Source: Lumbricus rubellus | Taxonomy: Eukaryota > Annelida > Clitellata > Crassiclitellata > Lumbricidae | Reading direction: 5' to 3' | NCBI GenBank assembly: GCA_945859605.1 | Contig: OX243811.1 | Coordinates: 32,270,713 to 32,334,712 of the forward strand | DNA: 64,000 bases | Shown: positions 11,046 to 49,770 of the stretch, in pieces | How the letters are laid out: each line of letters starts with the position of its first letter | Position numbering within the stretch: position 1 is the first letter of the stretch | Notes under the pieces: generated by a model | Seen by the model: only the letters and a program-made list of their open reading frames with translations | The model's database searches: none | What the model was told of the DNA's origin: nothing | Position numbers and translations under genes: made by a program

Positions 11046-11295
11046 AGAACGCTGGGAGCAGGAGAAGCACGACTTGGAGCGTCAGGAGCATCTTCGAGCT
11101 TTGGATCGCGAGCGGAGGGAGTGGGATCGCCACCAGCAGCAGCAGCAGCAGGAGGCAAGGCGTGACCAGCAGCAGCGTCTTCAGCTCGAGATGCACCAGA
11201 GAAGGGAACTGATCGTCGACGAATCAGCGTCATCCGCCAGCGATGCCGTCAACCAGCACTTCCAGGAATCCTTTCTCAGATTAGCCAGTCAAAAG
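11046..11295 (+). CDS. Internal exon of an unrecognised coiled-coil protein
   Basis: Bounded by a GTGACAG acceptor and an AAG|GTTAGC donor. Read from 11047 it gives a highly charged, Gln/Arg/Glu-rich helix (ERWEQEKHDLERQEHLRAL, then RERREWDRHQQQQQQ), then an Ser/Ala segment ending in NQHFQESFLRLASQK. It ends in phase 0. The next phase-compatible exons are 16281-16358, which ends in a stop and poly(A) signal, and 22973 of KDM3. I prefer the former. The helix loosely recalls the C-terminal coiled coils of RhoGEFs such as AKAP13/ARHGEF2, but this is only an impression. Upstream exons lie outside or were not recognised. Confidence 0.65.
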
Positions 11296-11365
11296 GTTAG
11301 CTGAAATTATAATTTATTACAAGGCAGAATTTAAGCCAGTCACAGGGTAGGTCAGTAGTGCAGGT

Positions 11366-11478
11366 TAATCAAAAGACTTGTCAATCACAGGACTTGTCAA
11401 TCACAGGACTTGTCAATCACAGGACTTGTCGATCACAGGACTTGTCAGTCGCAGGACTTGTCAGTCGCAGGACTTGTC
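11366..11478. repeat. 16-bp tandem repeat
   Basis: About seven copies of CAGGACTTGTCAATCA with A/G variants, visible directly. Confidence 0.93.
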
Positions 11479-11635
11479 TGAATGGTATGCAGTAACACAT
11501 AGAGTTTTTTCTTTCATCTATGGTGCTCCCTAGTTTGCAATCTTGTTTGAAATATGTGTTGTTGGCCTATTTATCTTAACTCAAAATATGCTGTTAGCAG
11601 CAGTGGACTAATATGTGTACCGTTGGTATTGTATT

Positions 11636-11870
11636 GTATTGTGTATATACATTTATATAGTGCCTGCCACAGAATGACTGTTCAGCACGAAAAACTTTGG
11701 GGAAAAATAAATGTTTTTAAAGAATGGGAGACTGATATTAAAAGAAAAGCGAGTCATTAGTTTAGCCCGTAGTGCGGGAGGGAGGTCATTCCAAAGGGAG
11801 GGTGCAACCAAACATAGACATCTCGACATTAATAGTGCAAATTCTCGGAAACCTAACAAAGGCGCTCATG
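11636..11870 (-). mobile_element. 3' end of a CR1/L2-like LINE, minus strand
   Basis: The minus-strand frame contains VAPSLWNDLPPALRAK, the conserved C-terminal end of CR1-group ORF2 proteins (compare VAxPxLWNSLP). It is followed on that strand by a GGCACTATATAAATGTATA tail. Only the last ~70 codons are present. Confidence 0.8.
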
Positions 11871-11954
11871 TTATGTATTATACTGTTACATATATTGCGT
11901 CTTGCTATTTCTTGTGCGACCTCCAAGGTTTCAATTGTCTGTCGTCACAGAGCC

Positions 11955-12012
11955 AGGTTCTCATGGAGCCAGGTTGTCATGGAACCAGGTTGTCATGGAG
12001 CCAGGTTGTCAT
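11955..12012. repeat. 17-bp tandem repeat
   Basis: Four copies of a GAGCCAGGTTGTCATG-like unit, visible directly. Confidence 0.9.
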
Positions 12013-13305
12013 GGATTTGACTTGGTCATTAGACGGTCTGCAAATCAGTTCGATTTTGCTTGTTAGAGCTCGGTGAATCGCGACTGCAGCTGCAGCTGCT
12101 GCTGGCGGAAGACAATTTGGCTGAGACGCATTTATCACGATTGCATTTTTTTTTCCTTGCGGTCGGTTGGTCACTGCTGCTGTGCGTCAATCTCGTTTAG
12201 GCGTTGCTTTTCAATTTGCTTTTGTTATTGTGCGACGCTCAGCGGTTGTTCCTCATTCCAGTTTCTGATTGCCGCCGTCTGCTGCTGCTGCTGTTGTTGC
12301 CGACTTTTATGGCACCATTACATGTCTTCGTTCTCTCGGGGTTTTCGTTCTCGGTAATGCGTGGCGGTTTTCTTTATGGTGCTGGCGCCTTGTGATTCTC
12401 TATATTTATTGCTGCCGTTTCTCTGTTGTTTTTGTTATTTTTTGGCTGCTGCTGCTGCTAGAATTTTTCTTGTGTAATGTAGAACTCTTGTTGGCGTTTT
12501 CTCGGTTTTGTTATCATGCTCTAGCACATGTTGACTTATTGTTCAACGTGCTATTTACTCGGCATTGCTAGCTCTTGTTGACATTTTTCTGTGTCTCGTT
12601 AACATGCTCTGGAACTTGTTAACTTCCTCAAGCACTGGTTAACATTCTACACCAGGTTGCACTAACATGTTTTAGAATTCTCTCAATGGATGTTGAAAGC
12701 GTATTCTAGCTTTTGCTAACATCCTATGAATTTTATTTTAAATTTGTTTGTTTCTCAATTTAATTTATTTTATGTTTTCTGTTTGAAAGCAATTCCTGAA
12801 TGATGCCCATTGACCGTCTTTTACATCAGCATCATAGAAGTTCTTAAGATTAGAATTTGCTCTCCTCTTCGATTCTGCAAGGCTCTCTCTGCATTCCTAG
12901 ATTTCGTTGTTAAATACAATTCACACTATTCTTTGTAATATTGACTTCTGTTGCTCCTCATCCATGTTGCTTCGTTGCACCGGTCAGCTTTTAAGTACTT
13001 CTAAGAATGATTTTTCCATGTCTTGTTTTGTTTTGTTTACCTGCATCATAAGCCGCTGGGTCGATGGGGTCGGGGGGGGGGGCTTAAGGTGGGTTTGTAT
13101 GGAGTCCTTGTTAGTCCTATCGATTGACTGTCTGGGATTATTCGGTCCTCTGGGAGTGTTTTGTCAGCTGTGGCAGCAGCTCTGGTCCGATGATAGACAA
13201 TGGAGATTCCGACAAAGGTGATTGAACTGTTAAGACTATAGTGGAAAGAAGATACAGCTATACAGACAAACAGACAGGTACTCTGGTAGATTGATTGGCT
13301 GGGCG

Positions 13306-13554
13306 ACTGACTGACTGACTGGCTGGCTGACTGGCTGGCTGACTGCCTGCCTGCCTGCCTGCCTGGCTGGCTGACTGGCTGGCTGACTGCCTGCCTGCCT
13401 GCCTGCCTGGCTGGCTGGCTGGCTGGCTGCCTGACTGACTGACTGACTGACTGACTGACTGACTGACTGACTGACTGACTGACTGACTGACTGACTGACT
13501 GACTGACTGACTGACTGACTGACTGACTGACTGACTGACTGACTGACTGACTGA
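13306..13554. repeat. (CTGA/CTGG/CTGC)n satellite
   Basis: Tetranucleotide array with mixed CTGG and CTGC units on the left and pure CTGA on the right. It resumes at 14636 on the other side of an inserted transposon. Confidence 0.95.
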
Positions 13555-14635
13555 TAGTGTTGTGAGGCGGAAATCTTTCCCGGAAAGTTTCATATCTTTC
13601 CGGAAACTTTCGGAAACTTTCTGACGTATCTTTCCGGAAACTTTCCGAAAAATTTCTGATATTTTTCCATCAATACAATATTACTAAATAACAATTTAAA
13701 TCCATACATATCAATCACTGTAAGCTATATTATATAGTCATTGCTGATTTTTTCATTCAATAAACAACACTTATTGCTTACTGTTTAGTGTACACACCGA
13801 CAATACATTTAAGAATTAATTGCAATCAGACTTCACTGTTATTATGAAGAAAAGTTTTATGATTTGGTCACCTAACTCTTCTTATTTTTTACTTCTGAAA
13901 ATATGAAACAAAAACAGCAATTGATTCAGTACACTATAGACACCAAATGTTTTAATAAGTACTGCAACAGATTAAGTCCTACATATAGGCTATACAATTA
14001 TTTTATGCTTGAAATATGATGTTATTGGCAATGCCATTGCAGTGTGAGACTAATCTATTTTCAAATCTGCTTTTCTTGGTAAGCACTAAGCAGTAAAGAA
14101 TTTTTGGTTTAAATTTTCTATCTATGAATTGTTGCCTTGAGTAAGCAGTGTATGGACAAAGAAAAGCTTTTTTAAAATTATCTTATGTAACCTTATTTAT
14201 TTATTTACTGTCCATAATTATTTTCTTTAATTTATTACTTCTGAAATCCCTTACATTCTTTCCTTGCTTTCAAGGATTCAGCAAATTTGCATCACCATTT
14301 AACTGTTGCAATATAATCATAAATAGCACAGTGAAAGAAATAGTTGAGCAGGTTCAAAGCAGCTGCCAAAATGTCAAATTGTTAGATATTCTGAACTGCT
14401 AATGAAAGCATTTAATGGTCATTTTAATTCTTTAAGGTGAACATTTCCCACATTGCCAATAAAAGGAACTTTAAAAACTCAAATTTTCATATGTTTTCTG
14501 ATAGGGAAAATGTGACATTATGTGTTAGATGTATTTTTCGGTCTACGGAAAGTTTCCGGAAAGTTTCCGGAAAGTTTCTGGAAAGTTTCCGGAAAGTTTC
14601 CGGAAAAATATCTTTCCGGAAAAGCTACATCACTA
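13555..14635. mobile_element. Non-autonomous hAT-type element inside a microsatellite
   Basis: The ends are TAGTGTTGT on the left and, in reverse complement on the right, TAGTGATGT. Many palindromic GGAAAGTTTCC motifs lie just inside both ends. The flanks are CTGACTGA on each side, consistent with an 8-bp duplication, though the host repeat makes this uninformative alone. No transposase is present. hAT assignment rests on the end sequence and subterminal repeats. Confidence 0.75.
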
Positions 14636-14671
14636 CTGACTGACTGACTGACTGACTGACTGACTGACTGA
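14636..14671. repeat. (CTGA)n, right continuation
   Basis: Continuation of the microsatellite interrupted by the element at 13555-14635. Confidence 0.9.
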
Positions 14672-15418
14672 TAATGCCAGACTGACTGATAATGCCAGAC
14701 TGATAATGTCTTCCTTGTTCCAGGAGTGCTTGTCTGTTTGTTTGATCTTGGGTCCTTCCTGCTTTATCAAGAGCAGCACTGCTGATGAGTTTTTTTGGAG
14801 AAGTTGCACTTGCCATGGACAAGGTTATACTGACTGACTGAGGAAGAAGAGAGGAAAAGAGAGAATGGGGAAGGGGGAAGAGAAGAGATTAATGTCTACT
14901 GGACATGGGCAGGTAGATGAAAGGCGAGTGCTTTTTGTCAGCTGAAGCAGTCTTGTATACAGGGAGGGAGTAAAAGTTATGCCTTTAACCTTCTAACCAG
15001 TGTCTACTCATCTGGTGTCTGGATGAATTCGGACATTGCTATCGTATAAACGGGATTAAGGTCTTAGACTGCAGAACGCAGTTGGCTGTATTATGGCTTT
15101 AATTTCCGGATTGTGTTTCCTATGCCGTGGCTGTAATTATACACCCGTTCCTTGGCAGGTGCAGTCTCAGATGTTTAGTGTGTTCTATTGCTTCCTCCTA
15201 TGTTATGATATTTTGAGGATTTGTGGATATCTGCTTAATGACAATGGATCATGTAAAACTGGATGGATGTTGATGGTCCCAGTCATGGCCGGATGACAGG
15301 TCATGTTCTATTGCTGATGAGAAAGGAATCTATAGTTGTTGGTTCAAGAGTTTAATGGATCTCAGCTGAGAAACTGAAGTGCTTTCCTTTCTCTATGTGA
15401 TGAGTGTTTTTCAGCATA

Positions 15419-15533
<115 letters not shown>

Positions 15534-15838
15534 CTTGTCAATATTGCTCTACTTTATGGCCTTTGTCTTTCCCCTGGCCCTTCTTTCTGGCTTTTTTCCC
15601 ACCCCTAACCTAAAGGGCAGCATTATAGGACACGAAGCAGGGTAACTGATATGAGCTTTTCCCTCCCTATTATGTCCCGATTTCAAATCTCAGAGCTCTC
15701 TCATCTAGATGAAATCTGAGGAGGGTTTCACTGCTGAAATTTGCAAGTGACTGCACTTCAAGAACTCCCTATGCATGCATCAAATGCATAAATACATACG
15801 TATGTATGTGCGTATGTATATACATACATTTGTGTGTG

Positions 15839-15839
15839 C

Positions 15840-15879
<40 letters not shown>

Positions 15880-16025
15880 GCAAATGCATGCATGCACGGC
15901 GCTTGCATGCATATACACATACATACATACATACATACATACATACATACATACATACATACATACATACATACATACATACATACATACATACATACAT
16001 GCATAGTTGCATACATACATACATG
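15839..16025. repeat. (CATA)n microsatellite
   Basis: Long CATA array interrupted by GCATGC-rich sequence near 15884-15912. The reading frames it creates (His-Thr-Tyr-Ile) are artefacts. Confidence 0.97.
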
Positions 16026-16280
16026 CATATATAATTATCAGTATCTGCTGGAAAGTATTTTGTTCCTCATTCATCTGGAACCATCTGGGACTCTCTATAC
16101 CATCTCATGTTCACAACTCTCTTAGCATCACTGTCTTTAGCTCTAAGCTAATATTTAGCTTGTAACTTCTTCTATATTCTAATCTTGATGGTTGCCTGGC
16201 TTCAATTTTCTCTTTTAAACCTTGTAAGGAGGGCATTGCATTGTGTTGAAATAATAATTTTTTCTTTTTATTATGCGCAG

Positions 16281-16358
16281 ACTGATGTTGTCAACTCAGA
16301 ACAGATAGATCATTTCTTTCCTGAGCCCTTCCAGTATTTGCAGCGAGTGGAGATGTGA
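16281..16358 (+). CDS. Short terminal exon with stop codon
   Basis: ATTATGCGCAG acceptor, then 25 codons (TDVVNSEQIDHFFPEPFQYL, then QRVEM) and TGA at 16356-16358, with AATAAA 13 bp later. The frame continues phase 0 from the exon ending at 11295. An acceptor, non-repetitive acidic/aromatic peptide, stop and nearby poly(A) signal together make a last exon likely. The protein is not recognised. Confidence 0.6.
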   Translation, partial: TDVVNSEQIDHFFPEPFQYLQRVEM

Positions 16359-16370
16359 ATTTTTGCCTTC

Positions 16371-16376
16371 AATAAA
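16371..16376 (+). terminator. Poly(A) signal AATAAA
   Basis: Perfect hexamer just after the stop at 16358; it supports 16281-16358 being a 3'-terminal exon. Confidence 0.6.
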
Positions 16377-18338
16377 ACTGGGATTAAAATAGCTGAGAAT
16401 TATTAGTTACAAGGAAGTAGTGACATTGCTCTCTGAGATATTACTTGACTTTTGACATCATTGACATCATGTGAGGTCAATGCAAAGGGCAGGACTCAGA
16501 AGTGTCGACAGTAAATCTTGTCTAGTGTTTGTTGCTTAAAGCAATCACCTCTGATCAACTGTCTAGACATGTTGTGCAGACTTTGCACTGAGGATTTCGG
16601 TCACTTTTACCAGAGACCTGATTCTTTTAGCTAGTGCCCTGGTCTCCGGTCATCTTTGTACTACAATTCAGAAATCTTATTGGCATTTTGAAAGCTAATT
16701 TAATGATACTAATGATACTTCAAAGATTCCAAAGTTTCTTGCCACAGTTAATGCTAAAACTGCAAAATATGAACTTGAATGCAGGTTATACTACATTGAT
16801 CAACTGCCTCTAGAAGAGTGAATAACTTTCTAGACTGGGCTAATTGTACACGGGAACGAAGTTATTACCTTCCTTAGGTTTTATACCTCTTTGCAGTCTT
16901 TGATGACTCCAAAGACCTCTTTGTACTCAACAAGGTCTTCAGACATTCTCAATCTTTAAAATTTGTATTATCTAAAATTTTAGAAAAATCAAGTTGCATA
17001 TCTAGGCGCCACCAGGAGGAGTGTAATGAATTGCTGACAGTGACAGCAGAAAGTGATAGTGACGATAGATAGTGATAGTGATATTCATTCTGAAGTGTAA
17101 TAAATGCAGAGAAATTCAACTTAAATCATTATCATAGTTTGCACACCTCACCACATTCAAATATGAAGCAGATTTTAACTGATAGAATCATTTCACATAT
17201 CACTACTTTCAGACTTCATCAGCATCTGCTATCAGGAGTCATGTCATGATTTAGAATGCAAGAACCGACGTGGTTTTGTGGTTCGTTTTGTGGTTCGATC
17301 TCGATCCTCTTGACAGATCAATGATCAATATGTTCCGGTGATGATTAGAATTCTGGTTAGAGTTTACTTAAGAATAAGAGCGACTTTGTGCCTACAACTG
17401 GGAGGGGGACGGGGGGGGGGGGCGCAACGAGTGTTTTTCTACTCTTTGTCATGATCTATCTTCTACGGATGGTGAATCAGTCGTTTGAAGTGTTTCCTCT
17501 CGAGAGGTTCAGAGGTCAGCATTGCTCTTGATGCCCCTCAGCCTCCCCCCAATGCAGTGTTTACTTTTAGTAGGCCAAACAACTTGGCCTCAAGGGCCTC
17601 TTGCTGACGACGACGACGCTGGGGAGGATAAAAAAAATTGGCTTTCCAACGAAAACTCCTCCTCCCTCTGATTTGCTTTTGATATTCACAATCGAGTAGC
17701 AGCTTTATTAACTGACTTGTCATCTCTTGATAAAGGTCAAGAGTCTTCACAGTGTTAGCCAAGCAAACTGGGTTGTTCCCCCCCTCCCCCCACAATGATT
17801 GTGAGGAGCCTGCTCTCTCTGCAGTGCTGTACATTTCGATGAATTGTATTTGGCCTTGAATACGTAGATAACAAAGGTTGTCTGTTTTTTGAACAGCTTG
17901 TCGTGTAGCATTTGGACTTCCGCTGAAGAAATATCCATTGTATAGAATCTTGTGTGAGGAGGACTGTAACAGTTGTCATCTGAAGGTTTTGCTAGCATTC
18001 CCTGGATGATTGAAACAGTTCTGTTACCAATGACTAATGACTATTATACTTCTAAACCTAGGTAGAATATTTATGGAGTCAGGTACACCAACTCCATCAT
18101 GCTTTTTATTTCCTGTAAAGTCGCCTTGCCACTCTCAGCAATAAGATCGCTAATGCAGAAAAACTCAATTTCAGGAGAGACTTGCTTATCGCTATTCCAG
18201 CCAAACTCATTTAAACCACTGCAGCTCTGTGAGACTAAGGTACCGATGCACCATGCTACCCAGACTTCTAGCCACATCTAAATTTTTAGAGAATTCAAAT
18301 CTGGACCACTATCCTGACACTCCATTATAGCGTGAAGG

Positions 18339-19060
18339 CATAGATCGAGTATTTGAATATTAAGATTTGCACGAATATTAAAACTGCTAATGAATATCAT
18401 ATTCGTAAAATATTATGTTCATTCAAGAAATCCTTCATTCTTTATTCTCATTTTGTTATTTATAAAAGCGTTCGATGTGGCACTGAATCAATTGTAACAA
18501 AAATTGTGTTGCACATAGGCCTATATCAGTGACTTTAATAGGTTTATTTTAAAAATCTTCTAGGTCTCTATAATAGATGCTGGCATGCATGCATTCATAT
18601 CATATTCGATAATTAGTGTCAGTCACTTCATCTGAGTTCTGACCCTCCTTCTCAGCTTCAGAATCTTTGATGACTGCCCATTACATCCCACTGACCAGTT
18701 ATTTCTGTGTAGGCCTAATAAAGACCTTCTATGTATACTTCAACACGCTCAAATTGCTGTGCACTTAGGCCTACATGTGCACCAGATCCCTGGCTCTCAT
18801 TTCTGTCAGCCTATTTCTGTTCTTGTTCGACATGTATAAAATCATGTGTAGACCAATTTCGCTTGATGACGATATACCTGAAAAGAGGCTATTAAAGGAA
18901 GGCACGGATGATAGTTTACAAGTGACAACAATAGTAAATTAGTGTTAAGCCTAACTGCCTACCGGTATATATAATTGTAGCTGAAAATTGATAAAGTGGT
19001 TTTCATATTGTTGTAGCAGAATGAATCTATAGATAATACCAATTGATGCCAACGCAGCGG
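18339..19060. mobile_element. Diverged copy of the 618-1446 transposon family
   Basis: Begins CATAGATCGAGTATTTGAATA and follows 618-1170 through shared blocks, such as TCTCATTTTGTTATTTAT and an AGTGAC...AACTTTAATAG-like segment. The right inverted end is not recognisable, so the copy is truncated or decayed. Confidence 0.75.
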
Positions 19061-20104
19061 TTTCTTTAGATTAATTACCTCTACGTTGTGCTGCCAGTTG
19101 CATCAGATGTGGGTCATGTGGTATAATCTATCTTTCAGCGCTGCAGTAACTCTCGTGCACTTGTTTTATTGCAGCAATTCAGTACTTGTGAGCCTCCAAG
19201 GATTTCGCCTGCACCAATTCCAGTCTGCGGTCCTTATTTTTGCTGCTTCGGTCGTAGCCAACAACCCAAATTATTTCTTATATATTGCATTAGATTTGAG
19301 AGAATACACTGACTTCCTGTTGCCAGGCAAATTTTTTGCTGGCACTATACCCCAGCAAACTTCAGGTCAGAGAGATCTGTGTTGCGGTCTCGTGTCAACC
19401 TGGTTGATGATCATTGCGCTTTGTTAGCCATGGAAATATGCAGGCGCTGTGCTTCTGCACTTCAACTTGAGCCTGTTGTGCTTTCTTTAATATATCTCTG
19501 TTGGACCATTCTCCTGGTACACCCTTCAATTGCATTTATGTTTTCTTGCATTCTGTTGCATTCTGCTGACTGTCATATAGAAAACAGGATATGGTTGGCA
19601 ACCAAACCAGTTTAATATAGAAACACGGTCGTATTTTTTACTTAGTTCAAAAAGGGTATACATGTTTCCAATAAGTCTATGATATTTGCAATGGTGGCAA
19701 GGCCTAAAAATTTGATGAGTTTCATGCGCTGTTTATTTTCATTTTCATGTATCATTAACAGTAGGCAAATGCACGAAGTCATATTAATAAGTGGGTATAC
19801 ATACTCAGCTTCGTGTACTGAGAATTTTTTCCACTTGTACTGAGATTTCTTCTGCATGGTGCTGTATATGTCTTACAGACCACAGTTTGCGGACCGTAAC
19901 TTCGTATACATGTACACTGGAATGTCGTATGTACACTTGAGTGTTGTCCTGAATTCAGGGTTGTTGCCCACCGACCCCCCTCCCCTACTGCAGGGTCTGT
20001 CCATGGACTGGTCTGTTCTAATCCGTGCATAATCTCTGGATCAATCTGGAGCAGTGCTTCGGAGGCTGGCTATCGATTGATTTCCTGTGCATGCATGTGC
20101 ATTG

Positions 20105-20480
20105 TCGTCATCCGCATAGAAGGCGACTTAGGACGGGCGCCCTTTTACGATGTTGTTGTGGCTTTTATGATGTTTTCGAGGGGATGTGGTGGTAGCGGTC
20201 GTCCGGCCGTCCGTCCGACCGACCGACCGGCTATCTATCGCAACTCTGTTTTATGGTGGCCATAAACTGCCGGATTTCGATGGCTATTCGCTCTCCGGAG
20301 ACGACGGCAGTAATCCGTTGCCAGAGTCCAGTTGGCCGTCGGTCGTCGTTGGTTACCGAGTTGCAGTCATTGCTCTTCCGCCCCAATGAATTGGTCGTAT
20401 ATGCATTGGGTAGAGTAACGGCAGAACTTTTAATTCTCGACACTGTGGAAACAAACGCTGCGAAATGGATTCAAGTCATG
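20105..20480. promoter_or_regulatory. CpG-dense tract, possible promoter or 5' exon region
   Basis: Against an AT-rich background this tract is dense in CG (GGTCGTCCGGCCGTCCGTCC, a (CGAC)n run, GGAGACGACGG). It lies 2.5 kb before the first KDM3 coding exon. No start site or donor can be fixed, so the role is inference from composition and position. Confidence 0.3.
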
Positions 20481-20632
20481 CATTTCTTTCCAGGGAACCA
20501 TTGAATTTTTCTATTTAATGCAATTATGATGAAGTTACATTGTATCGCTATAATTGTGGTAGTTTGTTGATTCATGAAGTCATTGTGATCTTAATTACTG
20601 ATGACTTGCAACCATTTGCACAAACAGTTTGG

Positions 20633-20862
20633 TAACGCTATTCAAATGGGTAACAATATTCAAAATGGGTAACGATATTCAAAATGGGTAGTGATATTCA
20701 AATGGGTAACAATATTCAAAATGGGTAACGATATTCAAAATGGGTAGTGATATTCAAATGGGTAGTGATATTCAAATGGGTAACGATATTCAAATGGGTA
20801 ACGATATTAAAAATGGGTAACGATATTAAAAATGGGTAGTGATATTCAAATGGGTAACGCTG
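20633..20862. repeat. ~20-bp minisatellite
   Basis: About 11 copies of AATGGGTAACGATATTCAAA with TAGTG/TAACG variants. Confidence 0.95.
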
Positions 20863-21133
20863 AGCTGACTCGATTACTTTGTTTTCGATAGAGTGACCTC
20901 TGTCATCCCTTATGCAAGAGCTTCAGCGATTGCTTGCTGTCCGTATGTGTGTGGGGGGGGGGGGGTGCAGCAGGATGAGACAGACAGGGGTGGTGGTGAT
21001 GGTGCCAGACAGAAATGATTGCAGTTGGGCATGGAACTGCTTCAGCCGGTCTGAATGATGGAAGTTCAACCAGCTTGATTTTATGCACCAGAAAGATGAT
21101 GAGGATGATGGTATTGCAAATTTGGGCCACAGT

Positions 21134-21135
<2 letters not shown>

Positions 21136-21171
<36 letters not shown>
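21136..21171. repeat. (AAT)n microsatellite
   Basis: Twelve perfect AAT units. Confidence 0.95.
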
Positions 21172-22987
21172 GCGACTGCTTTATGGCCGACAGATGCACA
21201 CGAGTGCATGCACACACACACACACACACACACACGCAGGCAGGCAGGCAGATGATAAAGATGAAAAAGCGGGCGGTGGTAGGTTATTTTTTCACTGACT
21301 GATGGGCTGTGTTTCAGGTGGTGGCGGTGATTGCGTTCAGATCGTCTTTGTGATGTGATTTGTCGAGTTGTGAACGTTACTTGCTATTCGAACCACCGTC
21401 CAATGGAGTATCAGTGAAGACAGTGAGACGGGCAGACGGACAGATGTGGACAGACTGAACAAGAAGGAAAGAGGATCAAGAAGTGTAGACAAAATATGCA
21501 GCAATTGTGAAAGCATGGCATATGACTAAGATCGGAAGAAGAGAGACAAACAGATAGTCTTTGAGAGAGACGGGCAGACACAGAACGATGACTATGCAGA
21601 TGATCGAGACACGTGCATCTGGTCCTGCTGCTGCACGAAGCCCTGTTTATTATGTATTGGACCGGGAAGCATTCATTCCATTTTATGTAGAGCATAATTA
21701 ATTTTATGGCCGCGTGTGTGTGTGTGTGGCGGCCATCCATCGGACGACATTTCCTTTATACGTGGAAATCGTACGACGGCAGATGCACGGAAACAGCGTT
21801 TGGTACAACATGGACCATCGTCTGTCCAGTCATGATGCACGGTACGACAGGAGTGCATATAGGCTGAGTGCCTCTGCGTAACTTGTTACGACAGAATTAC
21901 AAGTGCAGTCTAACCGCAGAGATCTGGAATCTGGAAGATGCATTATTCTTTCCTGTTGGTTTATGTGCAGCTTGTGTACCCGTAGTAGTCAGCTTCTTCT
22001 TAACTGTGCTATATAAACCCTTTTTGATCATATTTTATTACGGTGCTAAAAAAATAGCGTGAGCTTGAACCTGTATTTTGAGTTATCTGCTTAGTGCTGT
22101 CTTGTTTTACAGCCAAAAATGTGAGAATTGCTTAGCCCAAGTTGAAGGAATGGTGTAGCTCATGGGGCCAAATTTCGCCATAGTAGTGTAAAATAAATTT
22201 AAATATATTTGTCTATTTTAACTCCAACTGACAAACACATATATGATTACATGAAATATTAGGAGCACATGATAACAAGTTAAATAAGAGTCCATTGTAT
22301 GGCTGTGTGGCAGCCTGTTGAGAGCCGATCCACACTCCTGATGCTTGTTAAATACCATTACCTCTCTCTAGGACATGGAAGGCTGGGCTGAAACATGCTT
22401 TTTTAGGCTAGCGGGTTGTGAACCTACGTTCTTCTGTTTTTCGTGCCTGTTTATTACCATTAAACCATCTCCCAATCCCATCAGATAACTCAAGTGTTTA
22501 CATTGTTCAGATGGTATTCAATTGTTCATTCCAGTATCTGAAGACATCCTATTTCCTCCTCTGCCTTTAATTGCTTCATGATGCTGCTTCCTGTTGTCAC
22601 GCTTCAATATTACGCTCATGATCTGAAGTGCTGCACAGATCCATGGTGTATCGTTGGATTATAGCTATGAGTTGCTTTTTGATGTATGTTGTATGCTCAC
22701 GTTTAATTGACTGTGCTGCAAAAGTCATTGGGTTTTGAGGTCTGGTCAACTCTTTCTCCGCAGAACTACTCGTTGCTGGTTTGCATTTCATGTAATCATA
22801 ATTTGTTATTTCTTGAATGAGAGATATCTGACAATCGTTAGCTCAGAAAGACTATTTCACTGTCATTTTGTGTAACTTTTTGTTTACGTATTGTCTAATT
22901 TTGTGTTGTTTAAGTATTGTATCTGATTCTGGTCCTGAATTCCATAAAAAAATTTCTCTATTGTTCTTGCAGATCGAGGGAACAAGA

Positions 22988-49122
<26,135 letters not shown>

Positions 49123-49770
49123 GATCATTCGCGTGGAAGAAGTCTTATCGCACGATTCCTTGATCCTAGACGAACTTGGATCGTCAGTTTCTCGTCATCG
49201 TCGTCATCGTCAGAGTCAGAGTCAAAGTCTGATTTACTTTGACGCGTCGTCTAGTCCAACATGTCGTCGTCGTCGTCGACTTTGGCAGCTTGTTGTGTGC
49301 ATCGGTTGTCCAATAATGACCCGTAGCGTCGATCAGTCAGTCAGTGAGTCAGTCAGTGAGTCAGTCATGCAATGTGTTTGTGACCATAGAGTTATCTCGA
49401 ATGTAGTTTTTGTGTCAACCTCAACCATTGGTTGTCGGCCATTTTATGACCTCGTTTCGGCTGAGAACTTGTTCTTACAACACGGCGCATGTTGGGAAAA
49501 AAATGCTGTGAGAATTAAATGAGATTCTCGGTAATTATCGAAAGGAACGATCGCAAATTTTAGAATCGGGAACCAAAGCCGTTAAACGAGCACGAGGTCC
49601 GATTTGCGAGCATGAAGTTTTGAGAGTGTGACCGCTGGGAATTGCCCCCATCATCACCGGTGACACGTGAAGCACGATCGATCGCCTGTGTTGCGTGGAG
49701 ACACCTAGTGGTGAACGACGACAGCGATGCCAAGTTTTTCAAGAAGAATAAAATGTCTTAGTGCAAGTTA
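49123..49770 (+). other. Probable KDM3 3' UTR
   Basis: Follows the stop codon. It contains CGT/CAT-rich runs (49195-49280) and GTCAGTGAGTCA repeats (49335-49368), and ends near an AATAAA. No conserved reading frame. Confidence 0.55.
49747..49752 (+). terminator. Possible KDM3 poly(A) signal
   Basis: AATAAA about 625 bases after the stop codon. The real cleavage site could be further downstream. Confidence 0.45.

Larger units (their letters stand above)
16400..22972. other. Region upstream of the first recognised KDM3 coding exon
   Basis: No further coding exon is seen. It holds a transposon relic (18339-19060), a GGGTAACGATATTCAAAT minisatellite, short microsatellites near 21136-21250 and a CpG-rich tract at 20105-20480 that could hold the KDM3 promoter or a 5' UTR exon. 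Confidence 0.45.

Noticed and set aside
15775..16125. Open frames on both strands over the CATA array
   Set aside because: They are translations of a tetranucleotide repeat and have no non-repetitive coding content.
19086..19427. 113-aa hydrophobic open frame as a membrane protein gene
   Set aside because: No splice context, no family resemblance, and it borders a decayed transposon copy.
20633..20862. CRISPR-like repeat array
   Set aside because: The units are directly tandem with no unique spacers, in animal DNA; it is a minisatellite.
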